From Rhizobium sp. Q54 (GTDB taxonomy: Bacteria > Pseudomonadota > Alphaproteobacteria > Reyranellales > Reyranellaceae), in contig CAMDOT010000001.1 in the NCBI GenBank assembly GCA_945903635.1, forward strand, positions 1-64,000: DNA of 64,000 nt, in the 5' to 3' direction. A program made the position numbers and the translations under genes. The notes under the pieces are model-generated. The model did not search any database and was not told where the DNA came from. It saw only the letters and a program-made list of their open reading frames with translations. Shown in pieces: positions 56,322 through 64,000 of the stretch. Position 1 is the stretch's first letter. Each line of letters begins with the position of its first letter.

Positions 56322-56960
56322 ATGCCGATGAACGTCATCCTGCTGGAGCGTGTGCCGAAGCTCGGTCAGATGGGCGATGTTGTGAAAGTGAAGCCCGGCT
56401 TCGCTCGCAACTTCCTGCTGCCGCAGAAGAAGGCCCTGCGCGCCACCAAGGACAACATCACCTACTTCGAATCGCAGCGTAAGACGCTCGAGGCCCAGAA
56501 CCTCGAGCGGCGCGGCGAAGCCGAAGCCGTCGGCGCCAAGATGAGTGACCTCAAGGTCATCCTCATCCGCCAGGCGTCGGAAGCCCTGCAACTCTACGGG
56601 TCGGTGACCTCGCGCGACATCGCCGACGGCGCCGTCGCCGCTGGCGTCAAGATCGAGCGCAGCCAGGTCGAACTGGACAAGCCGATCAAGAGCCTGGGAG
56701 CCCACAAGATCAAGGTCCACCTCCATCCGGAGGTCACGATCGAGATCACTGCCGTGGTGGCGCGTTCGCCCGACGAGGCCGAGTTCCTCGCCAAGGGTGG
56801 TGCGCTGGTCGCCGAGAACGAGCGCGCGGCACTCGAAGCGGCGGACGCCGCCAATCGCGCCGCCGAACAGGCGGCCGCGTTGTTCGAGGCCAAGCCGGCC
56901 GAGGACGAGGCTGCCGAGGCTCCGGCCGCCACCGAGGAAGCGCCGGCCGAAGAGAAGTAG
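56322..56960 (+). CDS. rplI: 50S ribosomal protein L9 with long acidic tail
   Basis: 212 residues. N-domain VILLERVPKLGQMGDVVKVK and ARNFLLPQKKALRAT, then the connecting helix and C-domain KVHLHPEVTIEI. After ~155 there is an Ala/Glu-rich extension (AEDEAAEAPAATEEAPAEE) not found in the 149-residue E. coli protein; alphaproteobacterial L9 often has one. Terminator follows. Confidence 0.96.
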   Translation: MPMNVILLERVPKLGQMGDVVKVKPGFARNFLLPQKKALRATKDNITYFESQRKTLEAQNLERRGEAEAVGAKMSDLKVILIRQASEALQLYGSVTSRDIADGAVAAGVKIERSQVELDKPIKSLGAHKIKVHLHPEVTIEITAVVARSPDEAEFLAKGGALVAENERAALEAADAANRAAEQAAALFEAKPAEDEAAEAPAATEEAPAEEK

Positions 56961-56993
56961 AACGCGTGCCGTCCGGCACCGTATCTTCAATAG

Positions 56994-57034
56994 AACGCAT
57001 GCCATCGCTCCGCGGTGGCATGCGTTTTCTTTTG
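56994..57034 (+). terminator. Intrinsic terminator after rplI
   Basis: AACGCATGCCA (56994-57004) pairs with TGGCATGCGTT (57016-57026), followed by a T-rich tract to 57033. Confidence 0.85.
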
Positions 57035-57057
57035 GCCAGACTATTAGGGATCTGGCC

Positions 57058-58707
57058 GTGATCTGGCGGCTGGGCGCGCTGGCGGTGGCCGCGGTCGTGG
57101 CTATGCCACTGCTCGGCGTCGCGTCGAGCCTGCTCTCGTGGCAGGGCGACCTGTGGCGGCACATCGCAGAAACCCAACTCGCCGACATCGTCGGCAACAC
57201 CCTCGTTCTACTGGTGGGCGTCGGCCTCGGCACGACGGTCATCGGCACCGGCACCGCTTGGCTGGTCACCATGTGCCGCTTTCCCGGCAGCAAGATGCTG
57301 CAGTGGGCGCTGCTGCTGCCCCTCGTGCTGCCGACCTACATCATCGGCTATGCCTACGCCGACCTCCTGACCTTCGCCGGCCCACTGCAGATGGCGCTGC
57401 GCGGAGTGACTGGCTGGAACCGCGGCGACTACTGGTTCCCCGACCTCGGCTCGGCGGGTGGCGTGGCGCTGCTGTTCACGCTGGTCCTCTACCCTTACGT
57501 CTACCTCGCCGCACGCGCGGCATTCCTCACGCAGTCGCAAGCGCTGCTCGAGGCGAGCCGCATCCTGGGACATGGCCCGTGGCCCACCTTCCTGCGCGTT
57601 GCCCTGCCGCTGGCGCGGCCGGCGATCGCCGCGGGCGTGACGCTGGCGCTCCTCGAGACACTCGCCGATTTCGGCACGGTGCAATATTACGGCATCCACA
57701 CCTTCACGACGGCGGTCTACCGGACCTGGTACGGCATGGGCAATCGCGAGGGCGCGGCCCAGATCTCGCTGATCCTGATCGCCATCGCCGTGCTGCTGAT
57801 CCTGATCGAACGCCGGTCGCGCGGGCGGGCCCGCTTCCACATCGCCTCCAACCTGCGCAACCCGGCCGAGCCCGTCACCCTGGCGCCGCTGGCGGCGACC
57901 CTGGCGGCGCTTGCTTGCGCTCTGCCCGTGCTGCTGGGCTTTCTCCTGCCGACGCTTCATCTGGCGCGCCTTGCCCTGACATCGGGCGTGGCGCTAGGCG
58001 ACCCGCGCTTCGTGGGCAATGCCACCAACAGCCTCATCCTGGCGACGATCGCCGCCGCGCTCATCGTGGCCCTCGCGCTGTTCCTGAGTTACGCCGCCCG
58101 CCTGGTCCGCCGCCGCGGCCTCTCCCGCGTGATCGAGTTCGCGTCGCTGGGCTACGCCATTCCCGGCGCCGTGATCGCCGTCGGCGTGCTGCTGCCGCTG
58201 GCGGCGACCGACCATGGCATCAATCGGCTGACACAGGACCTGTTCGGCCTGCCGAGCGGCCTGCTGCTGAGCGGCACCGCCTTCGCCCTTGTGGTGGCTT
58301 ACGTCGTGCGCTTCCTCGCCGTCGGCATGGCCAGCATCGCGCCCGGCCTCGCCGCCATCGATCCGGCGATGGATTCCAGCGCGCGCGTGTTAGGCGCCCA
58401 GCCGCGCCAGGTGCTGCGGTACATCCATTTGCCTATGCTGCGCGGTCCTGCCTTGACGGCAGGCGTGATCGCCTTCGTCGAGGTGCTGAAGGAACTGCCG
58501 GCCACCCTGCTGATCCGGCCCTTCAACTTCGACACGCTGGCGGTCGGCGTCTACCGCTTCGCGTCCGACGAGCGTCTCGCCCAAGCGGCGGTAGGCGCCA
58601 TCGTGATCGTCGCCGTCTCCCTTATCCCGGTGATCCTGCTCAGCCGCGCGATCGCGGCCCCGCCGCCCTTCTCGGGCGGGGCTACTTCCAGCCCGCCCGG
58701 TCCATGA
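57058..58707 (+). CDS. Iron(III)-type ABC transporter permease (FbpB-like)
   Basis: 549 residues with two halves of six spans each, as in FbpB/SfuB fusions. Each half has a permease EAA-like loop (QALLEASRILGHGPWPTFLRVALPLARP; SSARVLGAQPRQVLRYIHLPML; quoted parts: EASRILGHGPWPTFLRV, ARVLGAQPRQVLRYIHL). Start is GTG 57058 with AGGGA 8 bases upstream. It converges with, and overlaps by 26 bases, the matching binding-protein gene, so the two are in separate transcripts. The ATPase is not here. Confidence 0.88.
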   Translation: MIWRLGALAVAAVVAMPLLGVASSLLSWQGDLWRHIAETQLADIVGNTLVLLVGVGLGTTVIGTGTAWLVTMCRFPGSKMLQWALLLPLVLPTYIIGYAYADLLTFAGPLQMALRGVTGWNRGDYWFPDLGSAGGVALLFTLVLYPYVYLAARAAFLTQSQALLEASRILGHGPWPTFLRVALPLARPAIAAGVTLALLETLADFGTVQYYGIHTFTTAVYRTWYGMGNREGAAQISLILIAIAVLLILIERRSRGRARFHIASNLRNPAEPVTLAPLAATLAALACALPVLLGFLLPTLHLARLALTSGVALGDPRFVGNATNSLILATIAAALIVALALFLSYAARLVRRRGLSRVIEFASLGYAIPGAVIAVGVLLPLAATDHGINRLTQDLFGLPSGLLLSGTAFALVVAYVVRFLAVGMASIAPGLAAIDPAMDSSARVLGAQPRQVLRYIHLPMLRGPALTAGVIAFVEVLKELPATLLIRPFNFDTLAVGVYRFASDERLAQAAVGAIVIVAVSLIPVILLSRAIAAPPPFSGGATSSPPGP

Positions 58708-59716
58708 TCTTGAGCGCTTCGGCGTTGTTCTGCGCGTAGACGCGGGCGTTGAGCTGATCTTCCTTGAAGGCGCCGAGCGACGCCAGTTCCGCCGATAGCG
58801 GAACGCCGGCCACGACCGGGAACTCCGAGTTGCCCTCGGCGAAGTACTTCTGCGCCGGCGGCGACACCAGGTACTCCATGAACTTCACCGCCGCTTCCTT
58901 GTTCGGCGCGTACTTGGCCACGGCACCGCCGCTGATGTTCACATGCGTGCCGCGGTTCGACTGGTTCGGGAACACGATGCCGACCTTGGCCGCGATCTCG
59001 CGGTCTTCGGGCTTCTTCGAGCGCATCAGGTTGACGGAGTAGTAGGTGTTCGAGACGCAGAGCTCGGCCTCGCCTGCGGCGACGCCCTTGATCTGGTCGG
59101 TGTCGCCGCCGCGCGACGGGCGTGCGAGGTTGGCGGCCATTCCCTTGGCCCAGGCTTCGGTCTTCTCCACGCCGATCGCGGCGATGAGCGAGCCGACCAG
59201 CGACTGATTGTAGATGTGGCCCGAGGAGCGGATCAGGATCTTGCCCTTCCACTTCGGGTCGGCGAGGTCCTCGTAGTTCTGCGGCGCCGTGGCGGCCGTG
59301 AGCTTTTCCTTGTTGAACAGGATCACACGCGCGCGCTTGGAGAAGCCGAACCAGTTGTTGTCGGGATCGCGCAGATGCGCCGGCACCGCCTTGGCGAGCA
59401 CCGCCGACGTCACCGGCTGCAGCAGGCCCATCTGGCGCGCCCGCTCGATCCGGCCGGCATCGGTGGTGATCAGCACATCACACGGGCTCTTGTCGCCCTC
59501 GGCCTTGAGCCGCTCGATCAGCGGATCGGGCTCGGCGTCGACGCGGTTGATCTTGATGCCGCTCAGATCGGCGAAATTGCCGTACAGCGCCTCGTCCGTG
59601 TTGTAGTGCCGCGCCGAGTAGAGGTTGAGCGTCCCGGTCTGCGCCTGAGAATGGCGCGATACTAGAAAGCTGACGCCGGTGGATAGTCCGGCAGCCATCA
59701 GGACCCGTCGCTTCAC
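58682..59716 (-). CDS. Fe(3+) ABC transporter substrate-binding protein (FbpA-like)
   Basis: 344 residues. Signal peptide with twin-basic KRR (MKRRVLMAAGLSTGVSFLVS). Mature motifs: LNLYSARHYNTDEALYGNFA, TTDAGRIERARQMGLLQPV, and the paired tyrosines in CVSNTYYSVNLM typical of iron coordination. Start GTG 59716 has GGGGAGG 5 bases upstream; ATG 59746 is an alternative. A Fur/Mur-like palindrome lies 63 bases before the start. It probably binds ferric iron in the periplasm for the permease gene at 57058. Confidence 0.9.
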   Translation of the reverse strand: MKRRVLMAAGLSTGVSFLVSRHSQAQTGTLNLYSARHYNTDEALYGNFADLSGIKINRVDAEPDPLIERLKAEGDKSPCDVLITTDAGRIERARQMGLLQPVTSAVLAKAVPAHLRDPDNNWFGFSKRARVILFNKEKLTAATAPQNYEDLADPKWKGKILIRSSGHIYNQSLVGSLIAAIGVEKTEAWAKGMAANLARPSRGGDTDQIKGVAAGEAELCVSNTYYSVNLMRSKKPEDREIAAKVGIVFPNQSNRGTHVNISGGAVAKYAPNKEAAVKFMEYLVSPPAQKYFAEGNSEFPVVAGVPLSAELASLGAFKEDQLNARVYAQNNAEALKIMDRAGWK

Positions 59717-59778
59717 ATTAGCCTCCCCAGTGCGAGTGAGTTTCAATCACTAGGCGAATTAGCACCCCCTCAGAGCGA

Positions 59779-59795
59779 CTGCAAATCGTTTGCAG
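59779..59795. promoter_or_regulatory. Fur/Mur-like box before the iron-binding protein gene
   Basis: CTGCAAATCGTTTGCAG is a perfect 7+3+7 palindrome and fits the TGCAAAT-x-TTTGCA form of alphaproteobacterial Fur/Mur sites. A further TTTGCA follows at 59800-59805. It precedes the FbpA-like start by 63 bases. Confidence 0.6.
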
Positions 59796-59893
59796 TAAAT
59801 TTGCATGGCTCCACCCTTTGCCTTGAAATAGCCATTTGGCTTAACATTTCACCTAGTAGCCACGTGGAGTTCGTTGCCCCGGGGGGAACGACG

Positions 59894-61132
59894 ATGTTGC
59901 TAGCCAAAGTACTCGCCCGCGTTCTGGGCGAAGGCCAATTGACGATCATCGACGCCGCCGGCCGCTCGCACCGCCTTGTTGGCGCCCGGCCGGGGCCCGC
60001 CGTCACCTTGCGTATTCACACTTGGTGGACCGGCATTCGCCTGGCCCTCCGTCCGCGGCTGGCGTTCGGCGAGTCCTACATGGACGGCAAGCTCACGGTC
60101 GAAGAGGGTGACATCTACGACCTGCTCGACCTCCTCGGCCGCAATATCGCCGCCGTCGAGGCCACCCCCCTGGTGCGCTGGTCGTTCGCTCTCCAGAAAT
60201 TCCTGCGACTGCTCGAGCAGTACAATCCGATCTGGCGGGCGCAGCGTAACGTCGCCCATCACTACGACCTCAATGACCAGCTTTACGACTTCTTCCTCGA
60301 TCGCGACCGCCAGTACTCCTGTGCCTACTTCACGACGCCCGGCGAAAGCCTGGAGCAGGCCCAGATCGACAAGAAGCGCCATATCGCGGCCAAGCTTCTG
60401 CTGAAACAGGGTCAACGCATACTCGACATCGGCTCGGGCTGGGGTGGCATGGGCCTGTTCCTCTCCCGGCAGTTCGGCGTCGACGTCACCGGCGTCACGC
60501 TCTCCAAGGAGCAGCACACCGTCTCAAGCCGGCGCGCGCTCGAGGGGGGCGTAGCCGACCGGGTCCGCTTCAAGCTTCTCGACTACAGGCAAGAACCCGG
60601 CCGCTACGACCGCATCGTCTCGGTCGGCATGTTCGAGCATGTCGGCGCCGCCCACTATGTCGAATACTTCACCAAGGTAAAGGAACTGCTGGCCGACGAC
60701 GGCGTCATGCTGCTGCACGCGATCGGCCGCATGGAACCGCCGGGCGGGACCAACACGTGGCTGCGCAAGTACATCTTCCCGGGCGGCTATACGCCGGCTC
60801 TGTCGGAGGTCCTGGCGGCGATCGAAAAGGTCGGGCTGTGGGTAACCGATATCGAGGTGCTTCGCCTGCACTATGCAGAAACCATCCGTCATTGGCGGCA
60901 GCGTTTCCAGGCCAACCGGAAAAAGGTCAAGCAGACCGCCGGCTACGACGAGCGCTTCTGCCGGATGTGGGAATTTTACCTCGCCGGCTGCGAAGTCTCC
61001 TTTCGGTACATGAATCAGATGGTTTTCCAGATCCAGATCGCCAAGCGCCAGGACGCCGTACCGCTCACGCGTGACTACATGGTGGAGGCCGAACGGCGCG
61101 AAACGGCGGCACCTTCAATAGCGGCGGAATAG
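59894..61132 (+). CDS. Cyclopropane-fatty-acyl-phospholipid synthase family methyltransferase
   Basis: 412 residues. SAM-binding loop RILDIGSGWGGMGLFLSRQF, then GVTLSKEQH and the family sequence VGMFEHVGAAHYVEYF; the N-terminal segment HHYDLNDQLYDFFLDRDRQYSCAYF carries the lipid-binding region (parts: HHYDLNDQLYDFFLD, RQYSCAYF). It adds a methylene bridge to unsaturated phospholipid chains; some relatives methylate without ring formation. ATG 59894 has GGGGGGAA upstream. Divergent from the iron-binding protein gene. Confidence 0.92.
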   Translation: MLLAKVLARVLGEGQLTIIDAAGRSHRLVGARPGPAVTLRIHTWWTGIRLALRPRLAFGESYMDGKLTVEEGDIYDLLDLLGRNIAAVEATPLVRWSFALQKFLRLLEQYNPIWRAQRNVAHHYDLNDQLYDFFLDRDRQYSCAYFTTPGESLEQAQIDKKRHIAAKLLLKQGQRILDIGSGWGGMGLFLSRQFGVDVTGVTLSKEQHTVSSRRALEGGVADRVRFKLLDYRQEPGRYDRIVSVGMFEHVGAAHYVEYFTKVKELLADDGVMLLHAIGRMEPPGGTNTWLRKYIFPGGYTPALSEVLAAIEKVGLWVTDIEVLRLHYAETIRHWRQRFQANRKKVKQTAGYDERFCRMWEFYLAGCEVSFRYMNQMVFQIQIAKRQDAVPLTRDYMVEAERRETAAPSIAAE

Positions 61133-61234
61133 CCCGGGGTTGTCCCCGCTATGCATCCATTTGGCGACGTTCTTGATCACGCCGGCGCCTTTTGAGATGG
61201 TGGTTGTCCCCCCATCTCCATAAAAGGGCTCTAC

Positions 61235-62770
61235 ATGGAGCCACAAAAAGACTCATCGAACGTCACGCGGCTGCCCGGCGCCGAAGATGCAAGGCTGCGC
61301 GAGCCGCCGCATAATTTCGAGGCGGAGCAGGCGCTGCTGGGCGCCATCCTCGTCAACAACGCCGCCTACCAGCGCATAGCCGAATTCCTGCGCCCCGAGC
61401 ACTTCGCAGATCCGCTGCACGGCAAGCTCTTCGATTCGCTATCGCGGCTGATCGAACGCGGCCAAGTGGTGAGTGCCGTCACCCTAAAAACCTACGTCGA
61501 GCAGGACGAGGCGATGAAGGCCGCGGGCGGTGCAGCCTCCTATCTCGCCCGCCTGGCCGCCGCGTCGGTACATGTGATCGACGCCGCCGCCTTCGGACGC
61601 ACCGTGCACGATCTCTACCTGCGCCGGCAGCTCGTCGATCTCGGCGAGGAGGTCGTCAACGGCGCCTTCGGCGGCGATGTCGACGAGACAGCGCTGCATC
61701 AGATCGAGATGGCCGAGAAGAAGCTTTTCGAGCTGGCTACCACCGGCCAGACCGAAGGCGGCTTCAAGCCGTTCCGCGCGGCACTCACTGAAGCAACCGT
61801 CGCGGCCGAAGCCGCCTACCACCGGGTCGGTCAGCTCACCGGCGTGGCGTCGGGCCTGTTCCAGCTCGACCAGCTCCTGGGCGGTCTGCACCGTTCGGAT
61901 CTCATCATCCTCGCCGGTCGCCCCTCGATGGGGAAGACGGCCCTGGCGACCAACATCGCCTTCAACGCCGCGCGAGCCTACCGCGAGGAGCATGGCGAGG
62001 ACGGCAAGCCCAAGGCGGTCGATGGCGCCGTCGTCGGCTTCTTTTCGCTGGAAATGTCCTCCGAGCAGCTTGCCACCCGCATGCTCGCCGAACAGGCGGA
62101 GGTGCCGTCCGAGAAGATCCGCAAGGGCGAGCTGATCAGCAGCGATTTCGACAAGGTTCTGTCGGTCAGCCAGGAGCTCGAACACCTCAATTTCTTCATC
62201 GATGACACCCCGGCCCTCAGTATCGCGGCGCTGCGCACCCGGGCACGCCGGCTGAAGCGCACCCACGGTCTCGGGCTACTGGTGGTGGACTATCTTCAGC
62301 TTCTCAATCCCTCCGGCAAGTCGCGCCAGGAAAACCGCGTACAGGAAGTCTCCGAAATCACACGCGGCTTGAAGACCTTGGCCAAGGAACTCGACGTCCC
62401 GGTCCTGGCGCTTTCGCAGCTCAGTCGCGCGGTCGAGCAGCGCGAGGACAAGCGGCCGCAGCTCTCCGATTTGCGCGAATCGGGCTCGATCGAGCAGGAT
62501 GCCGACGTCGTCATGTTCGTCTATCGCGAAGAGTACTATTTGCAGCGCGGCGAGCCGACCCGACGCGCCGAAGAGAACGACCAGCGCTTCAACGAGCGTC
62601 ACGATGCCTGGAAGCAACGCTGCGAGCAGACCTACGGCAAGGCCGAGGTGATCGTGGCCAAGCAGCGCCATGGCCCCACCGGCCTCGTGCGCCTGGCGTT
62701 CGAAGGCCAGTTCACGAAGTTCGACAACCTGCCCGCCGACGAGGAACGGCCGGGCGGCCCGGCCTTCTAG
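61235..62770 (+). CDS. dnaB: Replicative DNA helicase
   Basis: 511 residues. N-terminal [20 protein letters not shown], linker helix, then the RecA-like core with Walker [21 protein letters not shown] and Walker [14 protein letters not shown], and the DnaB motif [16 protein letters not shown]. It unwinds DNA at the replication fork as a hexamer. A hairpin (GAGATGG 61194-61200 with CCATCTC 61212-61218) sits just before the start. No intein. 8 bases before alr. Confidence 0.97.
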   Translation: MEPQKDSSNVTRLPGAEDARLREPPHNFEAEQALLGAILVNNAAYQRIAEFLRPEHFADPLHGKLFDSLSRLIERGQVVSAVTLKTYVEQDEAMKAAGGAASYLARLAAASVHVIDAAAFGRTVHDLYLRRQLVDLGEEVVNGAFGGDVDETALHQIEMAEKKLFELATTGQTEGGFKPFRAALTEATVAAEAAYHRVGQLTGVASGLFQLDQLLGGLHRSDLIILAGRPSMGKTALATNIAFNAARAYREEHGEDGKPKAVDGAVVGFFSLEMSSEQLATRMLAEQAEVPSEKIRKGELISSDFDKVLSVSQELEHLNFFIDDTPALSIAALRTRARRLKRTHGLGLLVVDYLQLLNPSGKSRQENRVQEVSEITRGLKTLAKELDVPVLALSQLSRAVEQREDKRPQLSDLRESGSIEQDADVVMFVYREEYYLQRGEPTRRAEENDQRFNERHDAWKQRCEQTYGKAEVIVAKQRHGPTGLVRLAFEGQFTKFDNLPADEERPGGPAF

Positions 62771-62778
62771 CGCCTTCG

Positions 62779-63948
62779 ATGTCCTCTCCTACCGAAGATG
62801 CCACTCGCCGCGCCGGCGCGATCCTGACGATCGATCTGGCCGCGATCGCCGCCAACTGGCGTGGCCTGCGCGACGCCGGTCGTGCCGACGGCCGTCCCGT
62901 CGATTGCGCCGCCGTGCTCAAGGCCGACGCCTACGGCACCGGCCTCGCGATCGTGGGGCCCAGGCTGGCGGCGGAAGGCTGCCGGCATTTCTTCGTGGCG
63001 CATATCGACGAAGGCATAGAGCTGCGGCGTGTGCTGTCCGGGCATCCGATCTATGTCCTGAACGGCCTGCTGGCCGGCACCGAAGGCGATTTCGTCGAGC
63101 ACGGTCTCACGCCCGTGCTCAACCATCTCGCTCAGCTCAATGCCTGGCGTGCCGCGGCGCAACGCTTCAACCAGACGCTCGATGCCGTCATCCATCTCGA
63201 CACCGGGATGAACCGCCTGGGCTTCGGCCCCGACGACGCGCAGGTGCTGATCAACGAGCGCGGCCGCCTACGCGGACTGCGGCTGGCTTTGTTCATGAGC
63301 CATCTGGTGGCGTCCGAGGAGCCCGCCAATCCGATCAACGGCGAGCAACTCTCCCGCTTCCGGGCATTCGTCAGGGCGATGCCCGGCGCGCCGGCCTCGC
63401 TGGCGAATTCCTCCGGCATTTTTCTCGGGCCCGACTATCACTTCGACCTGATGCGGCCGGGCGCCGCTCTCTACGGCATCAATCCCCTGCCGGGGCAGGC
63501 CAATCCGATGCTGCCGACCGTAACCCTGCACGCACGTATCCTGCAGACCCGTCGCGTCGACGCTCTGCAGACCGTCGGATACGGCGGCGCCTGGCGCGCA
63601 GCGAGACCCACGCGTGTTGCCACCATCGGTCTCGGATATGCCGACGGCTATTTTCGCGGCCTGATGAATCGCAGCGTCGTGTACATCGGCCAGCAGCCTG
63701 TGCCCGTGATCGGCCGAATCTCGATGGATCTCGTGACGATCGATGTGACCGAAGTGCCCGAAGACTTCTCCCAGCCGGGCGCGGCGGTCGAGGTGCTGGG
63801 GCCCAATCTGACTCCCGACGACCTCGCCGAACGGGCGCGCACCAACGGATACGAGATCATGACGGACCTCGGCCGGCGCTATCATCGCGTATATGTCGAA
63901 GGCCAAGGCGACGTGACAGGCGAAGACGAGGCGGGAGAAGAAACGTGA
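62779..63948 (+). CDS. alr: Alanine racemase
   Basis: 389 residues; PLP enzyme giving D-alanine for peptidoglycan. The PLP lysine is Lys48 in [12 protein letters not shown]; the catalytic tyrosine is in [10 protein letters not shown] (~270); [16 protein letters not shown] is the second family motif. It follows dnaB closely, a frequent alphaproteobacterial arrangement, and overlaps the next start (GTGA). Confidence 0.95.
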   Translation: MSSPTEDATRRAGAILTIDLAAIAANWRGLRDAGRADGRPVDCAAVLKADAYGTGLAIVGPRLAAEGCRHFFVAHIDEGIELRRVLSGHPIYVLNGLLAGTEGDFVEHGLTPVLNHLAQLNAWRAAAQRFNQTLDAVIHLDTGMNRLGFGPDDAQVLINERGRLRGLRLALFMSHLVASEEPANPINGEQLSRFRAFVRAMPGAPASLANSSGIFLGPDYHFDLMRPGAALYGINPLPGQANPMLPTVTLHARILQTRRVDALQTVGYGGAWRAARPTRVATIGLGYADGYFRGLMNRSVVYIGQQPVPVIGRISMDLVTIDVTEVPEDFSQPGAAVEVLGPNLTPDDLAERARTNGYEIMTDLGRRYHRVYVEGQGDVTGEDEAGEET

Positions 63949-64000
63949 ATATTCCGCTGTTGACGGTTCTCGGCCGGATGTTCCTGGCATTCCTGCAAGC
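63945..64000 (+). CDS. Start of an MlaE-like ABC transporter permease gene (3' truncated)
   Basis: GTG at 63945 overlaps the alr stop by 4 bases (GTGA). The visible residues [18 protein letters not shown] resemble the N-terminus of MlaE-family permeases, which begin with an interfacial helix of this kind, and such a gene follows dnaB-alr in several alphaproteobacteria. It could be the missing membrane partner of the MlaD at 29330. Only 18 codons are visible. Confidence 0.5.
   Translation, partial: MNIPLLTVLGRMFLAFLQ

Noticed and set aside
61194-61218. Hairpin before dnaB as a terminator
   Set aside because: No T-tract follows and it lies 17 bases before the start codon, so it is more likely a leader structure or chance.

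Overview
The window is high-GC and densely coded, and it looks like chromosomal DNA of an alphaproteobacterium. The evidence is the fabD-fabG-acpP-fabF-mltG block next to rpsF-rpsR-rplI, the aroQ-accB-accC-aat / DUF2155 / mlaD / NDUFA12-like block, a B12-dependent class II ribonucleotide reductase, ClpS-ClpA, and a dnaB-alr-(MlaE-like) order. Tripartite-tricarboxylate binding proteins and paired acyl-CoA dehydrogenases suggest a soil or water heterotroph of the Rhodospirillales/Hyphomicrobiales type. A Reyranella-like genus would fit, but that is inference. No rRNA, tRNA, intact insertion sequence, prophage or CRISPR array was seen.

Layout. 1-6.2 kb: the 3' end of a probable RNase E gene with its terminator, a serine-glyoxylate type aminotransferase, a TTT-type binding protein, an aldehyde dehydrogenase, an FAD/NAD(P)-binding protein and a short ModE-type regulator. 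6.3-9.3 kb: orphan modA, a Spy-like periplasmic protein with a TSUP exporter, and a haloacid dehalogenase-type HAD. 9.3-9.85 kb: the largest gene-free stretch, full of hairpins. 9.85-21.2 kb: an MscS-family channel, an acyl-CoA dehydrogenase pair, an NTF2-like protein, an aminotransferase, a degenerate gamma-glutamyltransferase lipoprotein, an M48 protease with TPR tail, a DsbA-like protein and an unknown membrane-anchored protein. 21.2-25.7 kb: the tyrosine/homogentisate operon (hpd-hmgA-fahA-maiA plus the unknown gene) with a divergent MarR regulator and a clear shared operator.

25.7-30.2 kb: aroQ, accB, accC and aat, converging on DUF2155, a small conserved protein, mlaD and an NDUFA12-like gene. 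30.2-34.5 kb: nrdJ, an 18-residue lysine-rich ORF and a strongly structured RNA with an intrinsic terminator. 34.5-39.5 kb: a TetR-RND efflux operon. 39.5-46 kb: a FemAB/GNAT-like protein, clpS-clpA with a tiny membrane protein, a secreted unknown protein and a D-Ala-D-Ala carboxypeptidase with SPOR domain. 46-50.1 kb: nucleotide-sugar genes (phosphomannomutase/phosphoglucomutase, UDP-glucose dehydrogenase, galU). 50.2-57 kb: a DnaJ-domain protein, mltG, fatty-acid synthesis genes and ribosomal proteins. 57-64 kb: an iron-type ABC permease and binding protein, a cyclopropane-fatty-acid synthase, dnaB, alr and the start of an MlaE-like gene.

Regulatory signals worth attention are two nearly identical ModE-type operators (before the aldehyde dehydrogenase gene and before modA), the MarR operator at hpd, a Fur/Mur-like palindrome before the iron-binding protein gene, inverted 13-mers before nrdJ, and a three-way-junction RNA at 34.3-34.5 kb. 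The last is the best candidate for something undescribed.
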